Positions 46,401 to 55,198 of a DNA stretch of 64,000 bases are shown here, piece after piece. Positions within the stretch are counted from its first letter, which is position 1. Each line of letters starts with the position of its first letter. The stretch covers positions 14,054 to 78,053 of the forward strand of contig CAYRWA010000094.1 of the NCBI GenBank assembly GCA_964427915.1. Reading direction: 5' to 3'. Position numbers and translations under genes: made by a program. A model generated the notes under the pieces. It searched no databases. It was given only the letters and a program-made list of their open reading frames with translations, and was not told the DNA's origin. The DNA comes from JAGLCW01 sp964427915 (GTDB lineage: Bacteria; Caldisericota; Caldisericia; UBA6126).

Positions 46401-49400
46401 TATTGTTAATGCAAGGGTGGAAACATTCGGAGTGGACGTGTTATTCGAGACCTATGGGGGCCTAAACGAGGGAGATCCGGGTGGAGACTATCCAATCGCG
46501 TTGAAACCTATGTATGGAGAAGATACTGTGTATTTGCGAACCTATGCAAAGAACGCCTTATACGATTACAACAAATCACTGCTGCATCCTCCTTGTTTCA
46601 TGCAAATTGAATCAGGACAAATACAATACATAGGTCATCGTACTATAAAAACTCCCACTGTGAATGACATAAATTTTACAAATCTTTCCATCGTTGATCA
46701 TGGTCTGCAATATTCCGATGTAGATTATACTGCAGGGAAAAACCCTTTGTCCTCTTTGCCAGAACCTACCATTGTATCACCGTACAATCCCATTGTTCGT
46801 AACTGGCATCTAGATTTTATTGCCTATCCTGCAGGGCAAGCTCATGTGGGCCGAACGGTATATCGCAGAAGATATGCTCGAGGAGCCGGTACATTTGGAT
46901 TCTGTGCTACCCCCACTATTTCAAGTGCATTGTACGAAGAAAGCCCTTTCCGAAAATTGGGAGCAGAGCAATTCCCCATGACAGACTATGACTTTATGTT
47001 TACACTACAAACAAAAGCTGGTGATTTTTTATCTTTTGGCGAAGAAACTCCCTCTCATCTTCGAATCAATAAAATTGTAGTGGAAGGACCCTTTAAGTGT
47101 CCACAAATATTGGACCGAAATAACGGAAGTGTAGTACCTTCGAGCCGAATTCCTCTTATCTATAACGATACGGGGAAACTAGTCATTGATCGAAGTATAG
47201 CCAAATGGTATCAAATGCCAGGCGACGACTGGACAGGTTCGATTGGTTTTGGAAAAGATGAGATCTTTTTCCAGCAGAGGGATTGGAACCCTCTTCTTGT
47301 GCGAACCGGAATCCTTGATTACACGGGGATACCTTCTGTTATAAAAATCCCCGAAATTACTCTTTTGCGAAGTGGTGTTCTTCATATCACTGTTATCCTG
47401 GCCGATGGAACAACCGTGGAATTGGGTGATTGCTGGAGTGAAGAACCCTTTGTGGGCATTCCCGTGCATGGCCTTGACTTTGAGAATATTCCAGAAAGCC
47501 TGGAGGTTTTTACTGACCATGTTCTGAAGCCAACTTTGTACGAAAAAGAACCCTATCAGGAAGTAGATTTATGCAACAATGCCTATGTAATTTTATGGCA
47601 GGATCGAGGAATTCGTCTTCATAGTGCCATGGCACTAGACCCATATGAAATTGGAGCTGGTGATGGACGTATTAACTTTGGAGGCGGATCTTGGCTGGAC
47701 TTAAATGAGGATGGAAAAGTTTCCTTTGCAGATTGGGAAACCGAAATTGTAGGTACATATTATGTGGATACAAATTGTTGGGCTGGTGGAGTGTTTGATG
47801 GTCGAACAAAAAATGTAGATAACGGTGTGTACCCCCTAGAACTAACAGAAGAAACCGGAACACAAATTACACAATATGGGGTAGACTTTTGCAGTCGAGA
47901 AGGAGATAACTATTCACGCAGACCTGACCATATCATTTCTACCGAAGAAGTAACTCCAATATATCTGCAGGCATACAAGTTTTACGATGACAATGGTGAC
48001 CGCGCATTTACCCCTTTGTTTCATGGCCGATCTCACGAAGTGTACCTGGCTGGGGAGAAATCGATTCGTATTCAACCCCATGAAGATTTGTTTGTTACTA
48101 CCTATCCATCGCCCTTAACGGCAGGGTGTATTGCAGAACTGGTAGATCCTGGGAACCCGCTAACGATCCAAGTACAAGATTCTTCTGGTACGCCCATGAA
48201 TTTCTCATTTGGAGTTATGGATTCAAGTGGACGCAGTGATGTTGACGAAAGAGATGCTTGGCAGCATTTGTTTGTGGATACACCTAAGGAACCTCTCCCT
48301 CAATACTACTGGACTCGAACTGATCTGCATAACCAAGACAATATCGATGCATGCAATGCAAAAATGTACTCCAAACCAAACAATCCTTTTAGCCCTATTC
48401 GGATTGATTTTAAAGAAAGTCATGAAGGCAAATACAAGTTTTTGAATTTTGTTGCCAACGATGAAGGAGCTTTTGAAGTAGTGGTTTACTCACCTGATCA
48501 TTTACACATGGGCCGAACCTATGTTACGGTTGCTCCTCCTCAAATTGAGTATTCAATAATGCCCTTGGTTCTTGACCGACATGGTAATATTCGAGGGGCA
48601 ATGGATGTGCGAGATCCTGATTTTTTAATGACGGCAGGGGTAAACAAAATATATCTTCTTTCTGTTCAAGCATATACCCCACAAGGAGTATTAATCAAAG
48701 GGGTGGATCGCAAAAACCCATTTCGTAATGAACAAACAGGAGAAACAATGTCTTATTCTGGTCGCATGACACCTTATACAACCAAGCCAGCTAGTTTTGA
48801 TCTTCATGAGAAGTTTGACAATGTTCCGCAAGGATATTTTTTGCATATGAGTATTCTACAGGATTTAGAAAATATTTCGATGGATCCATCCAACACTTTT
48901 CAAATGGCTGGGTTTGATGGTACCGAGTATGCCACAGCGGAAACAGTCTACTACAATACATCGAACGTTATGTACGACAATGGGCTGTTCTCCAAAACAG
49001 GTCGCATAGAACCAAACCCCACAATGATTCTTGAAGATGGGTGGGGATATGGCTGCATATACAACAGGGCACACGATGGCGTGTATATGTTTACAGACTT
49101 TAACAAAGATGGCATGTTAACCGTTGAAGACTCATTTTCTATCGATAAAAATGGGGAAGTTTGGTTTTTTATCTATGCAGAAGATGTTTGTAATGTAGGT
49201 GTTCTTGTCAATTGCAATGATTTTTCTAGTTCTTCTATGTTTAGCGATGTGGTGGGTAGACCTCCTACCTTTTCTGACAGTCCAACTACAGTGTATGGAA
49301 GATACCGTAAAAACTGGGATTCTATCAATGGGTATTCTATGGCGGATGGTATTTTTAAATTGGATTGGGATGCGTTCCCTCAAAGAAACATTTCTATACG

Positions 49401-50064
49401 CCCTCCTGTTCCAATAATACGAGACTCTGAAACACAATTGCCTATCAGACGAGACCTTTTAAACCCTTCAAATTACGACCTAGTATATGGTATTACGAAC
49501 TCTCTCCATGTGTATTTGCAGCCAGCAGACAGCAGAGATCTACCAATAGAGGGAGGGTGGGTGCATTTGCAAGGAAACCAGCACGAAAGTTCTATTTATG
49601 CGGGTTTAGAGGCTGTTGATAGAACCAACCGTAGGGCGACGCTGTCGTATACGCCAACTGGTATTGGTGAGGCTACTTCTTCGCTCTTATATTCAGCAGA
49701 AAACAATTTGTATATTCTTGATCCCGACACTTTTACAACCCCACTACGCTATGTAGTAGACCTTGGTGTTGATTTTGACATATTGAAAGCCTTGGATATC
49801 AAGTTTCCTTACAAGCCTGATTTGATTCAAAACATGGAAAACGATTTAACAATTCAAATTCGAGAAAAAGGTACCAACGCTCCTGTTGAAAATGTTACGG
49901 TATCAGTTTCTGGAGAAGGTTTTTCTGTAACCAGATTGACCAATGAAGAAGGGCAAGCTACCTTTAACATCCATCCTTCTCCTCAGAAAGAAAAGGTTCG
50001 AGTGTATGCTATGAAAAAGTCATATTTTGAAGCAGAATCTTTTATATCAGTGGTAGAGCCATGA
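43447..50064 (+). CDS. Giant secreted multidomain protein, function unknown
   Basis: This 2205-residue protein starts with a signal peptide (ILGFYQ-like hydrophobic core, cleavage near VSASS). The frame opens with a GTG at 43438, but GAGGGTG at 43432-43438 places the ATG at 43447 at normal spacing. The body is beta-rich with many aromatic and aspartate residues and no detected enzyme motif. Calcium-loop-like segments stand out: DASGNGLGVGD (about 44986), NDKNGRMDPGE (about 45223), LDLNEDGKVSFADWE (about 47697) and DFNKDGMLTVED (about 49096). A segment like VPFQRTEKHTDN recurs as VPFQENEMHSDQ. The last 80 residues resemble a carboxypeptidase-regulatory or Ig-type fold (NAPVENVTVSVSGEGFSVT). 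There is no LPXTG or C-terminal membrane segment. It overlaps the next gene by four bases. Confidence 0.85.
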   Translation: MRKLCIWCIGIVFFLGFYQVPHQQFVSASSPSKAYSWNHSIQQWYSVGYDYNHEPLKEDRHFPWQKTSTSTWGSDEYPMKSTLLGKNTHPVYYTCFYLDLIPDGGRTRGQQKYYVVVDDQGNIWLDPDGVFQNCIYQPQHDPKHPLYVEGGCEQANVLDGKIRYSFDPDPGNNTLGPYSVRTIIQGNNTTIKIQGRTFVVSLLDRIDYGTETYVDKSDWDSGLKLVPFQRTEKHTDNHIRNQQYDPYEDIYQCASASATTVQTGDIRRTPVVIDNETIYTPNSIVEPGDFDIGRSLVPFQENEMHSDQVQTDGLYTNSAKYGYTFFPEFIYRVTSPSLMQVQENSTRLTAVDIKMDPDNYVLIDAGIFSQDAFCLFEVSTTGKRLPMGFQTNLIHGMKDFFTVRIHSQNTDIPESFSSLSKGVLVEGDTYIFTSFISSIEPQYAGYMGIEWFYDNGVNNKRAIKTTPLIAKDLQDNFHLDGCAEEVLGLSDSSADLDFETTLFPIEDAICFYDASGNGLGVGDPIYRDRDRNYVVSEGDERMVHTICSVGLQTIEYSAGTTVTFGDADVGRVISSISSDYLWTDQGSKKTENDKNGRMDPGESIYKKASIRDKISKVQANDIRITSADVYGVQYKQGTIVKPMCHFYRYSKFYGVSMKYNGVFSYIDVPILPGVQPIQTRQSAPFQVEQTAELQIDLIPQKENQSVYIFIDEPSLISSTVPVPMSVRGVENTKKVGTEIFSITPFTSSLTTQKWKYPLSLLVFVDLPGVDYPFMDLEDPVYNAYFYQTEIDRREKRYKELLPDNFTPDYCTVLSFHVYPENATVKTSKDHVSNFDLRFPNLWGTLINEDNPLDVNDPYGVIASQSGDLIVGNYNAKGAGVDYLFTAYASMPSGVQRYIVQVNTDQSYCFWLWDDKAPEGVLDFSDGLYGPIFVYQQASFTNKDCSEEFFLYKEDPIGFNQITKNDEIGIFDGGDHEILFQDNTYRIVNARVETFGVDVLFETYGGLNEGDPGGDYPIALKPMYGEDTVYLRTYAKNALYDYNKSLLHPPCFMQIESGQIQYIGHRTIKTPTVNDINFTNLSIVDHGLQYSDVDYTAGKNPLSSLPEPTIVSPYNPIVRNWHLDFIAYPAGQAHVGRTVYRRRYARGAGTFGFCATPTISSALYEESPFRKLGAEQFPMTDYDFMFTLQTKAGDFLSFGEETPSHLRINKIVVEGPFKCPQILDRNNGSVVPSSRIPLIYNDTGKLVIDRSIAKWYQMPGDDWTGSIGFGKDEIFFQQRDWNPLLVRTGILDYTGIPSVIKIPEITLLRSGVLHITVILADGTTVELGDCWSEEPFVGIPVHGLDFENIPESLEVFTDHVLKPTLYEKEPYQEVDLCNNAYVILWQDRGIRLHSAMALDPYEIGAGDGRINFGGGSWLDLNEDGKVSFADWETEIVGTYYVDTNCWAGGVFDGRTKNVDNGVYPLELTEETGTQITQYGVDFCSREGDNYSRRPDHIISTEEVTPIYLQAYKFYDDNGDRAFTPLFHGRSHEVYLAGEKSIRIQPHEDLFVTTYPSPLTAGCIAELVDPGNPLTIQVQDSSGTPMNFSFGVMDSSGRSDVDERDAWQHLFVDTPKEPLPQYYWTRTDLHNQDNIDACNAKMYSKPNNPFSPIRIDFKESHEGKYKFLNFVANDEGAFEVVVYSPDHLHMGRTYVTVAPPQIEYSIMPLVLDRHGNIRGAMDVRDPDFLMTAGVNKIYLLSVQAYTPQGVLIKGVDRKNPFRNEQTGETMSYSGRMTPYTTKPASFDLHEKFDNVPQGYFLHMSILQDLENISMDPSNTFQMAGFDGTEYATAETVYYNTSNVMYDNGLFSKTGRIEPNPTMILEDGWGYGCIYNRAHDGVYMFTDFNKDGMLTVEDSFSIDKNGEVWFFIYAEDVCNVGVLVNCNDFSSSSMFSDVVGRPPTFSDSPTTVYGRYRKNWDSINGYSMADGIFKLDWDAFPQRNISIRPPVPIIRDSETQLPIRRDLLNPSNYDLVYGITNSLHVYLQPADSRDLPIEGGWVHLQGNQHESSIYAGLEAVDRTNRRATLSYTPTGIGEATSSLLYSAENNLYILDPDTFTTPLRYVVDLGVDFDILKALDIKFPYKPDLIQNMENDLTIQIREKGTNAPVENVTVSVSGEGFSVTRLTNEEGQATFNIHPSPQKEKVRVYAMKKSYFEAESFISVVEP

Positions 50065-52349
50065 AAAAAAGTAGCTATACCAAAACTATTTCATGCTTGT
50101 TGGTAGGGGTCATTGTCTCAGGAATTTCTTTTTCGTTTGACCCGCAAACAATGCAAGCAAATCAGCTTGATGACATTGTGAGCTTTCAATCGTATGCAAT
50201 GGGTTGTCCCAATTTTACAACTATTTCTTTGCCTTCTAGTTATTGTCCTGGTTCTTCTCTGCAAAGACAAAAAATCTGCAATGAGAATACCGACCCTGGT
50301 ACCATTTTGTTTCTTGCAAAAAACGAAATGTCGGAAGTGTTCGAAGAAGAATCAGAATCTCCCGATGAAACACCGTTTTATTTCCATGGTTTTAAAGGAA
50401 ACAACCAACATTCCGGGTATATCCACCAAGATACCAGCCATACGATTTCTATGCTGTGGCGGTATTCTTTTTATGGAGACTACATTACAAACATTCAAAC
50501 CTTTGGAGATGTCCTTTACTTTGCAGATCACAGTGGGTACGTTCATGCCATATCCAAAAAAGATGCTTCCGTTCTGTGGAAGTATCCTTTGGAAGAAAAA
50601 AGATATGTTGTAGGAATTGATATTAGTACAACGCACATGTTTATTACCTATGGTCCCATTTTTAGCCGAAGAGGCATTGAAGATGATTCTTGTTTGCTCT
50701 ATGCCGTGAACCTTGAAACAGGGAAAGAAGAATGGTCTAAGCGAATGGAGCAAGTTTTGGTTATTAGTCCACCTCTTGTCGATGAAGACAATGTTTTTGT
50801 CTCTACTGGAAAAATGAATAGCACTTTCAGCAAAACTGCAGGAGGTGAGATTCACTGCATTGATGAAACAGGAGAAACCAGCTATACACTTTCTATAGAA
50901 GATTTTTCATTTTGGGGAGATTATTTAACCAAAAGTGGCTCGGTTATTATGGGTGCTGCTATTCGATACGACCAAGCAACCAGGACGATTGTATTTCCTC
51001 ATGTGTATGCTTTTGATACTGTATCGAAGCGACACATTTGGACGGTTAAGCCTTTGAGCGAGAATGGATTTTTGGGTACACCCAGCGCGAAGGGCGACTA
51101 TGTCTATATCACTGAAAACCCCATGATGATGGGCAGAGGGAGAGGTGGTTCAACAAGTGAAAGCTGGCTCCAAAAAATTCATGTGCAAACAGGAAAATTA
51201 GAACAAAGTATGCGTTTTGAGGATGAGAATTTTGGTCGATTTGCACCCACATTGGCCCAAGATGCTATCTATTTATGCTCTTTTACAGGACGTATGTACT
51301 GTATCAACTACAATTTAGAGAAGCTTTGGTGGGAAAAACGCTTCGATCGGTATTCGTATTTCACTGATTTGATGGCATCCAAAAACCATTTGTATACCGT
51401 TCTTTACAATGGTGATTTTTTGTGCATAAGCAAAACAGACGGATCCATCAAATTTAGATATGCTACAGGTTCGTATGGTAGAATGCCTGTTGTTACAGAA
51501 GAAGAAGTGTTTGTCTCTGGCAATGTATTGTATTGTTTTTCGGAAAATGCAACACCAGTATTGTTTGTAGAACCTTCTTCCATTATTGTAGAAGAGACGA
51601 AACAAGGCACCATCGTACAAAAACAATTCCAAGTTGTATGGACAGGAACAGACTCCTTAGAAGGGGTTGTAGAGGCGGCAGAAACCTGGATGCAAATTGT
51701 TCCTCAGAAAATTACACAAAATATTCAAAGCTTTTTTCTTACGATAGACACATCTTCTTTACCTAATGGAGAAACGTCATCACAAGTTTTCATATCGACC
51801 AATAAGGGGAAGAAAACAATTGAGGTGGTAGTTCAAGTAAACGTGCCAGAGCCCTTGACAATCCAAGTAAATATTCCACCCGAAGGCATCATAACCAACG
51901 AAAAAGAATTTATCCTAGAAGGGGAAACAGAGCCGTTTACAACTCTTGAAATCAACGGTTTAAAAAGCATGGCGTATGCAAATGGGTATTTTTATGAAAG
52001 AGTCCGACTAAAAGAAGGTAAAAACCCAATTGAAATCAAAGCGACTGCCAAAGATGGCAGACAAGCTTACTTTAGTGGGGTTGTTGTAAAAGATTCCATA
52101 CCACCTTTTTTAGAAGTGAATCTTCCAAGGATCTACGAAACTTCTACAAAGACTTTCCAGTTGCGTGGAAAAACAGAACCTGGTGTGCGACTGAAAGTTG
52201 GTTCTGAAGAAATTGCCATGGAAGAGGATGGATCCTTCGAATATTTGTATACGATGACGCGAGACGAAGAGCTTCTACGCGTTCGTGCTATCGATGCAGC
52301 CGACAACATTACGCAAGTCAAAGTACAATTGCTTTACACTGGTGAATAA
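50061..52349 (+). CDS. Exported PQQ-like beta-propeller protein with C-terminal Ig-like domains
   Basis: The ATG overlaps the giant gene's stop as ATGA. A signal peptide is followed by a region to residue 110, then an eight-blade-type PQQ-like propeller (SGYVHAISKKDASVLWKYPL, CLLYAVNLETGKEEWSKRM, YAFDTVSKRHIWTVKPL, GRMYCINYNLEKLWWEKRF, GDFLCISKTDGSIKFRY). From about 500 comes a beta sandwich, then two tandem Ig-like domains (GIITNEKEFILEGETEPFTT and ETSTKTFQLRGKTEPGVRL) each closing with KEGKNPIEIKATAKDG-type strands. Quinone binding need not be real; such propellers often act as protein scaffolds. Probable partner of the giant secreted protein. Confidence 0.85.
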   Translation: MKKSSYTKTISCLLVGVIVSGISFSFDPQTMQANQLDDIVSFQSYAMGCPNFTTISLPSSYCPGSSLQRQKICNENTDPGTILFLAKNEMSEVFEEESESPDETPFYFHGFKGNNQHSGYIHQDTSHTISMLWRYSFYGDYITNIQTFGDVLYFADHSGYVHAISKKDASVLWKYPLEEKRYVVGIDISTTHMFITYGPIFSRRGIEDDSCLLYAVNLETGKEEWSKRMEQVLVISPPLVDEDNVFVSTGKMNSTFSKTAGGEIHCIDETGETSYTLSIEDFSFWGDYLTKSGSVIMGAAIRYDQATRTIVFPHVYAFDTVSKRHIWTVKPLSENGFLGTPSAKGDYVYITENPMMMGRGRGGSTSESWLQKIHVQTGKLEQSMRFEDENFGRFAPTLAQDAIYLCSFTGRMYCINYNLEKLWWEKRFDRYSYFTDLMASKNHLYTVLYNGDFLCISKTDGSIKFRYATGSYGRMPVVTEEEVFVSGNVLYCFSENATPVLFVEPSSIIVEETKQGTIVQKQFQVVWTGTDSLEGVVEAAETWMQIVPQKITQNIQSFFLTIDTSSLPNGETSSQVFISTNKGKKTIEVVVQVNVPEPLTIQVNIPPEGIITNEKEFILEGETEPFTTLEINGLKSMAYANGYFYERVRLKEGKNPIEIKATAKDGRQAYFSGVVVKDSIPPFLEVNLPRIYETSTKTFQLRGKTEPGVRLKVGSEEIAMEEDGSFEYLYTMTRDEELLRVRAIDAADNITQVKVQLLYTGE

Positions 52350-52380
52350 ACCTTTGTGCGTGTTTTTGTACTTCTTTATA

Positions 52381-52413
52381 CCCCGGGCAGGATCGTTTTT
52401 GTCCTTCCCGGGG
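52381..52413 (+). terminator. Hairpin terminator after the exported-protein operon
   Basis: CCCCGGGCAGGA (52381-52392) pairs with TCCTTCCCGGGG (52402-52413) with one mismatch. It is the most GC-rich stretch around and lies 31 bases after the last stop. No T-run follows, so it may also protect the 3' end of the message. Confidence 0.6.
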
Positions 52414-52440
52414 ATTGAAAATTTAACCATAGCTTAAAGG

Positions 52441-52473
52441 TTTCTTAATCATTTCTTAATACTTTCATGTTAC
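52441..52473 (+). promoter_or_regulatory. Pho-box-like direct repeats upstream of pstS
   Basis: Three direct repeats with an exact 11-base period are visible: TTTCTTAATCA, TTTCTTAATAC and TTTCATGTTAC. Eleven-base tandem repeats are the hallmark of PhoB/PhoP binding sites upstream of phosphate-starvation genes. They end about 45 bases before the pstS start codon, where a -10-like CATACATT follows. No phoB/phoR genes are in the window. Confidence 0.7.
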
Positions 52474-52518
52474 ACCATACATTGTACGAAATTTAACACT
52501 CTCTTAGGAGGAAAATGT

Positions 52519-53388
52519 ATGAACGTAAGATGGAATAAAATTGTATCCCTCGTAGCTGTGCTCAGTTTGGTTGTAGGAATCAGTATGGTTACTGTAGGAT
52601 GCACAGACCAGTCTTCAAGCTCTAACAATGAAGGTTCTGAATCAACCCAACAAGAAACAACCTATTCAGGTATTATCCGAGAAGCTGGTTCAACAAGTGT
52701 ATTACCAATTGCTGAAAAATTTGCATTGGCTTTTATGGAAAAACATCCCAATCTTCAAATCACGTATACTGGCGGTGGTTCCAGTGCTGGCGTAAAACAA
52801 GCTGCAGCGGGTACTGTCGATATAGGAGCTGCTTCCCGTGACATTAAAATTACGGAAAAAGACTTAGTTCCTATTCCCGTTGCTCGTGATGGTGTGGCTG
52901 TTATTGTGAATGACAACAATCCGATTCAAGCATTAACCATGGAACAGATTACAAAAATTTATACCGGTGAGATTGTCAATTGGTCAGAACTTGGTGGTAG
53001 CGATCTTCAGATTACCGTCTATGGCAGAGAAGAAGGTTCTGGAACCCGTGACTGTTTTGATTCTGTAGTGATTAAGAAGCTCTCAATTTCCCCCACTGCC
53101 TTGGCCAAAAAATCCAATGGTGAAGTTCAAATTGGCATTCAAGAAGACGCCAGCGGTATTGGTTATGTTTCTTTGGGCTACATCAACGGCGTTAAACCTT
53201 TGTTGGTAAATGATGTAGAATGCACTATTGAAACTTGTCAAAAGGGAACCTATCCTATCGTTCGACGTTTGTATTTCATTACTCAAACCATTCCAAGTGA
53301 TGCAGTCAATGCTTTTTTGAATTTCTGTCGCAGTGATGAAGGACAAAAAATTGTTGCTGACAACGGTTTTGTACCATTAGTAAATTAG
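52519..53388 (+). CDS. pstS: Phosphate ABC transporter, phosphate-binding lipoprotein PstS
   Basis: PstS captures phosphate outside the membrane for PstCAB. The signal peptide ends in TVGC (Cys28 lipid site). Phosphate-site blocks are EAGSTSVLPIAEKFA, GGGSSAGVKQAAAGTVDIGAASRDI and YGREEGSGTRDCF. The length of 289 residues is at the short end for PstS. A strong GGAGG precedes the ATG. A terminator-like hairpin between pstS and pstC should keep pstS expression above the membrane components. Confidence 0.96.
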   Translation: MNVRWNKIVSLVAVLSLVVGISMVTVGCTDQSSSSNNEGSESTQQETTYSGIIREAGSTSVLPIAEKFALAFMEKHPNLQITYTGGGSSAGVKQAAAGTVDIGAASRDIKITEKDLVPIPVARDGVAVIVNDNNPIQALTMEQITKIYTGEIVNWSELGGSDLQITVYGREEGSGTRDCFDSVVIKKLSISPTALAKKSNGEVQIGIQEDASGIGYVSLGYINGVKPLLVNDVECTIETCQKGTYPIVRRLYFITQTIPSDAVNAFLNFCRSDEGQKIVADNGFVPLVN

Positions 53389-53406
53389 TTTAGCAAACCG
53401 AAGCAT

Positions 53407-53458
53407 AAGGCTCAGCGCTGATCTACCCCCTCCTTTATAGCGCTGGGCTTTATTTTTT
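53407..53458 (+). terminator. Attenuating terminator between pstS and pstC
   Basis: AAGGCTCAGCGCT (53407-53419) pairs with AGCGCTGGGCTTT (53439-53451) through two G-U pairs, and a run of six T residues follows (53453-53458). Partial termination here would raise the PstS to PstCAB ratio. Confidence 0.82.
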
Positions 53459-53473
53459 AAAGAGGATATTGAC

Positions 53474-54337
53474 GTGAATAAAAAAACGGTTGAACAAACA
53501 ATGAAATGGATTTTGCTTGGGACCGCCTTCGTTTCTTTATTAATTTTAGTAGGAATTATTTATTTTATTTTTGATAACGGTATTTTAGCTTTTTTAGAAA
53601 ATGGTTTGGGGAATTTTCTTTTTGGGCATAAATGGAGTTTAGCTGATAATACATTTGGATCTTTACCTCTTATTATTGGATCGATTTACGTAACCGTTGG
53701 TAGTATGATAGTGGCAGCTCCCGTGAGTATTGCTATTGCAGTTTTTATGACAAATATTGCGCCCCCTTTCCTTCGTGAATTTGTACGACCTTGTATCGAC
53801 TTGTTAGTGGGTATTCCATCGGTGGTATATGGGCTGATAGGAATGGTCTTTCTCGTTCCACTCATTCGCGAACAACTTGGCCCTCCTGGGTATAGCTTGT
53901 TAGCGGCAGTGGTAGTATTAATACTGATGACAATACCTACTATCGTTTCTGTTAGCGAAGATACATTACGCGCTGTACCCACAAAGTATAAAGAAGCATC
54001 CTTGGCATTGGGAGCGACAAAATGGCAAACCATCTGGCATGTAATTTTACCAGCAGCTAAATCAGGTATTATTAGTGCTGTTATATTGGGCGCTGGAAGG
54101 GCCATTGGAGAAGCTATGGCTATTTATATGGTAATCGGGAATTCCTTCAGCATTCCAAAAAGTCTTCTAGATCCTTCTCGAACACTAACAAGCAATATTG
54201 TTGGTCAAATTGAAGAGGCTGCTTTGGGTAGTACTCATATTCATGCCTTGTTTGGGACTGGAATCATCTTGTTGTTTTTTGTTTTTGTTTTTAATAGCAT
54301 CAGCTTCACATTGGGCAAAAAAGGGGACCGTTCATGA
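53474..54337 (+). CDS. pstC: Phosphate ABC transporter permease PstC
   Basis: One of the two membrane subunits of the high-affinity phosphate transporter. About six hydrophobic segments surround the permease loop with EASLALGATKWQTIWHVILPAAKSGIISA, which contacts the ATPase. The family start GIIYFIFDNGILAF and the FVRPCIDLLVGIPSVVYGLIG region are typical. The GTG start is preceded by GAGG. It overlaps pstA by four bases. Confidence 0.96.
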   Translation: MNKKTVEQTMKWILLGTAFVSLLILVGIIYFIFDNGILAFLENGLGNFLFGHKWSLADNTFGSLPLIIGSIYVTVGSMIVAAPVSIAIAVFMTNIAPPFLREFVRPCIDLLVGIPSVVYGLIGMVFLVPLIREQLGPPGYSLLAAVVVLILMTIPTIVSVSEDTLRAVPTKYKEASLALGATKWQTIWHVILPAAKSGIISAVILGAGRAIGEAMAIYMVIGNSFSIPKSLLDPSRTLTSNIVGQIEEAALGSTHIHALFGTGIILLFFVFVFNSISFTLGKKGDRS

Positions 54338-55194
54338 TGAATCCAAAAACATCTCAATCCATTGCTTGGGTAGCTTTGTCGTTCATGACATTTGTTGTCT
54401 TAGCAGCCCTCTTGTTCTTGATTGTATATGTCGTCATTCACGGCTGGAATTCTTTGAATATGTCTTTCATTTTTGGCCCTACTACAAAGGGAGGACTATT
54501 AGCTCCCATCGTAGGAACAGTGTATCTAATATTCATGACTTTGCTTTTTGTCATTCCTCTAGGGGTTGGTGCTGCTATATATTTATCTGAGTATGCACCA
54601 GTGAATGGCATTACACATTTTATTCGATATGCTCTCAGTAGCTTGGCAGGCATCCCATCTATCATTTTTGGATTGTTTGGAGTAGCATTGTTTGTTACAC
54701 TACTAATAGGTCATGCTAGCATTCTCGCAGGAGCGTTAACAATGACTTGTTTGTCGCTACCATTCATGGTAACCGCTACGGAAGAAGCATTAAAAGGAGT
54801 TCCAAAATCGTGGAGAGAAGCATCTCTAGGCTTAGGAGCTACAAAATGGGAAACAACATGGTTTGTTGTTTTGCCTTCTGCATTGCCGGGCATTATTACA
54901 GGTATTATCCTTTGTATGGGTCGAGTCGTTGCTGAAACGGCACCACTTCTTGCTACAGCAGGGTTTAGTGCTTTTGTTCCAACATCTCCTTTTGATGGAG
55001 CACGAACACTAGCGCTACATTTGTTTTATTTGGCAACAGAAGCGCCGAGTACCGGAAATGTAACAAGACACGATTTGATCTCTCAAGCAATGGGCATTGC
55101 TGTCATTCTGATTCTCATTATTGTGATCATTAATTTCCTTATTCGGCTTTTCAGTAACTTATATATGAGGAAGTTCCACAAACAGGGAGTATAG
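54334..55194 (+). CDS. pstA: Phosphate ABC transporter permease PstA
   Basis: The second membrane subunit, homologous to PstC. Shown by LAPIVGTVYLIFMTLLFVIPLG, ALSSLAGIPSIIFGLFGVALF and the EAA-like loop WREASLGLGATKWETTWFVVLPSALPG. At 286 residues it has normal length. The tandem ATGATG at the start overlaps the pstC stop. The pstB gene begins four bases after it. Confidence 0.96.
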   Translation: MMNPKTSQSIAWVALSFMTFVVLAALLFLIVYVVIHGWNSLNMSFIFGPTTKGGLLAPIVGTVYLIFMTLLFVIPLGVGAAIYLSEYAPVNGITHFIRYALSSLAGIPSIIFGLFGVALFVTLLIGHASILAGALTMTCLSLPFMVTATEEALKGVPKSWREASLGLGATKWETTWFVVLPSALPGIITGIILCMGRVVAETAPLLATAGFSAFVPTSPFDGARTLALHLFYLATEAPSTGNVTRHDLISQAMGIAVILILIIVIINFLIRLFSNLYMRKFHKQGV

Positions 55195-55198
55195 TGTT

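Noticed and set aside
50061..52349. PQQ-dependent alcohol dehydrogenase
   Set aside because: The propeller blades are of that type but the catalytic residues and disulfide ring are not visible, and Ig-like domains follow.
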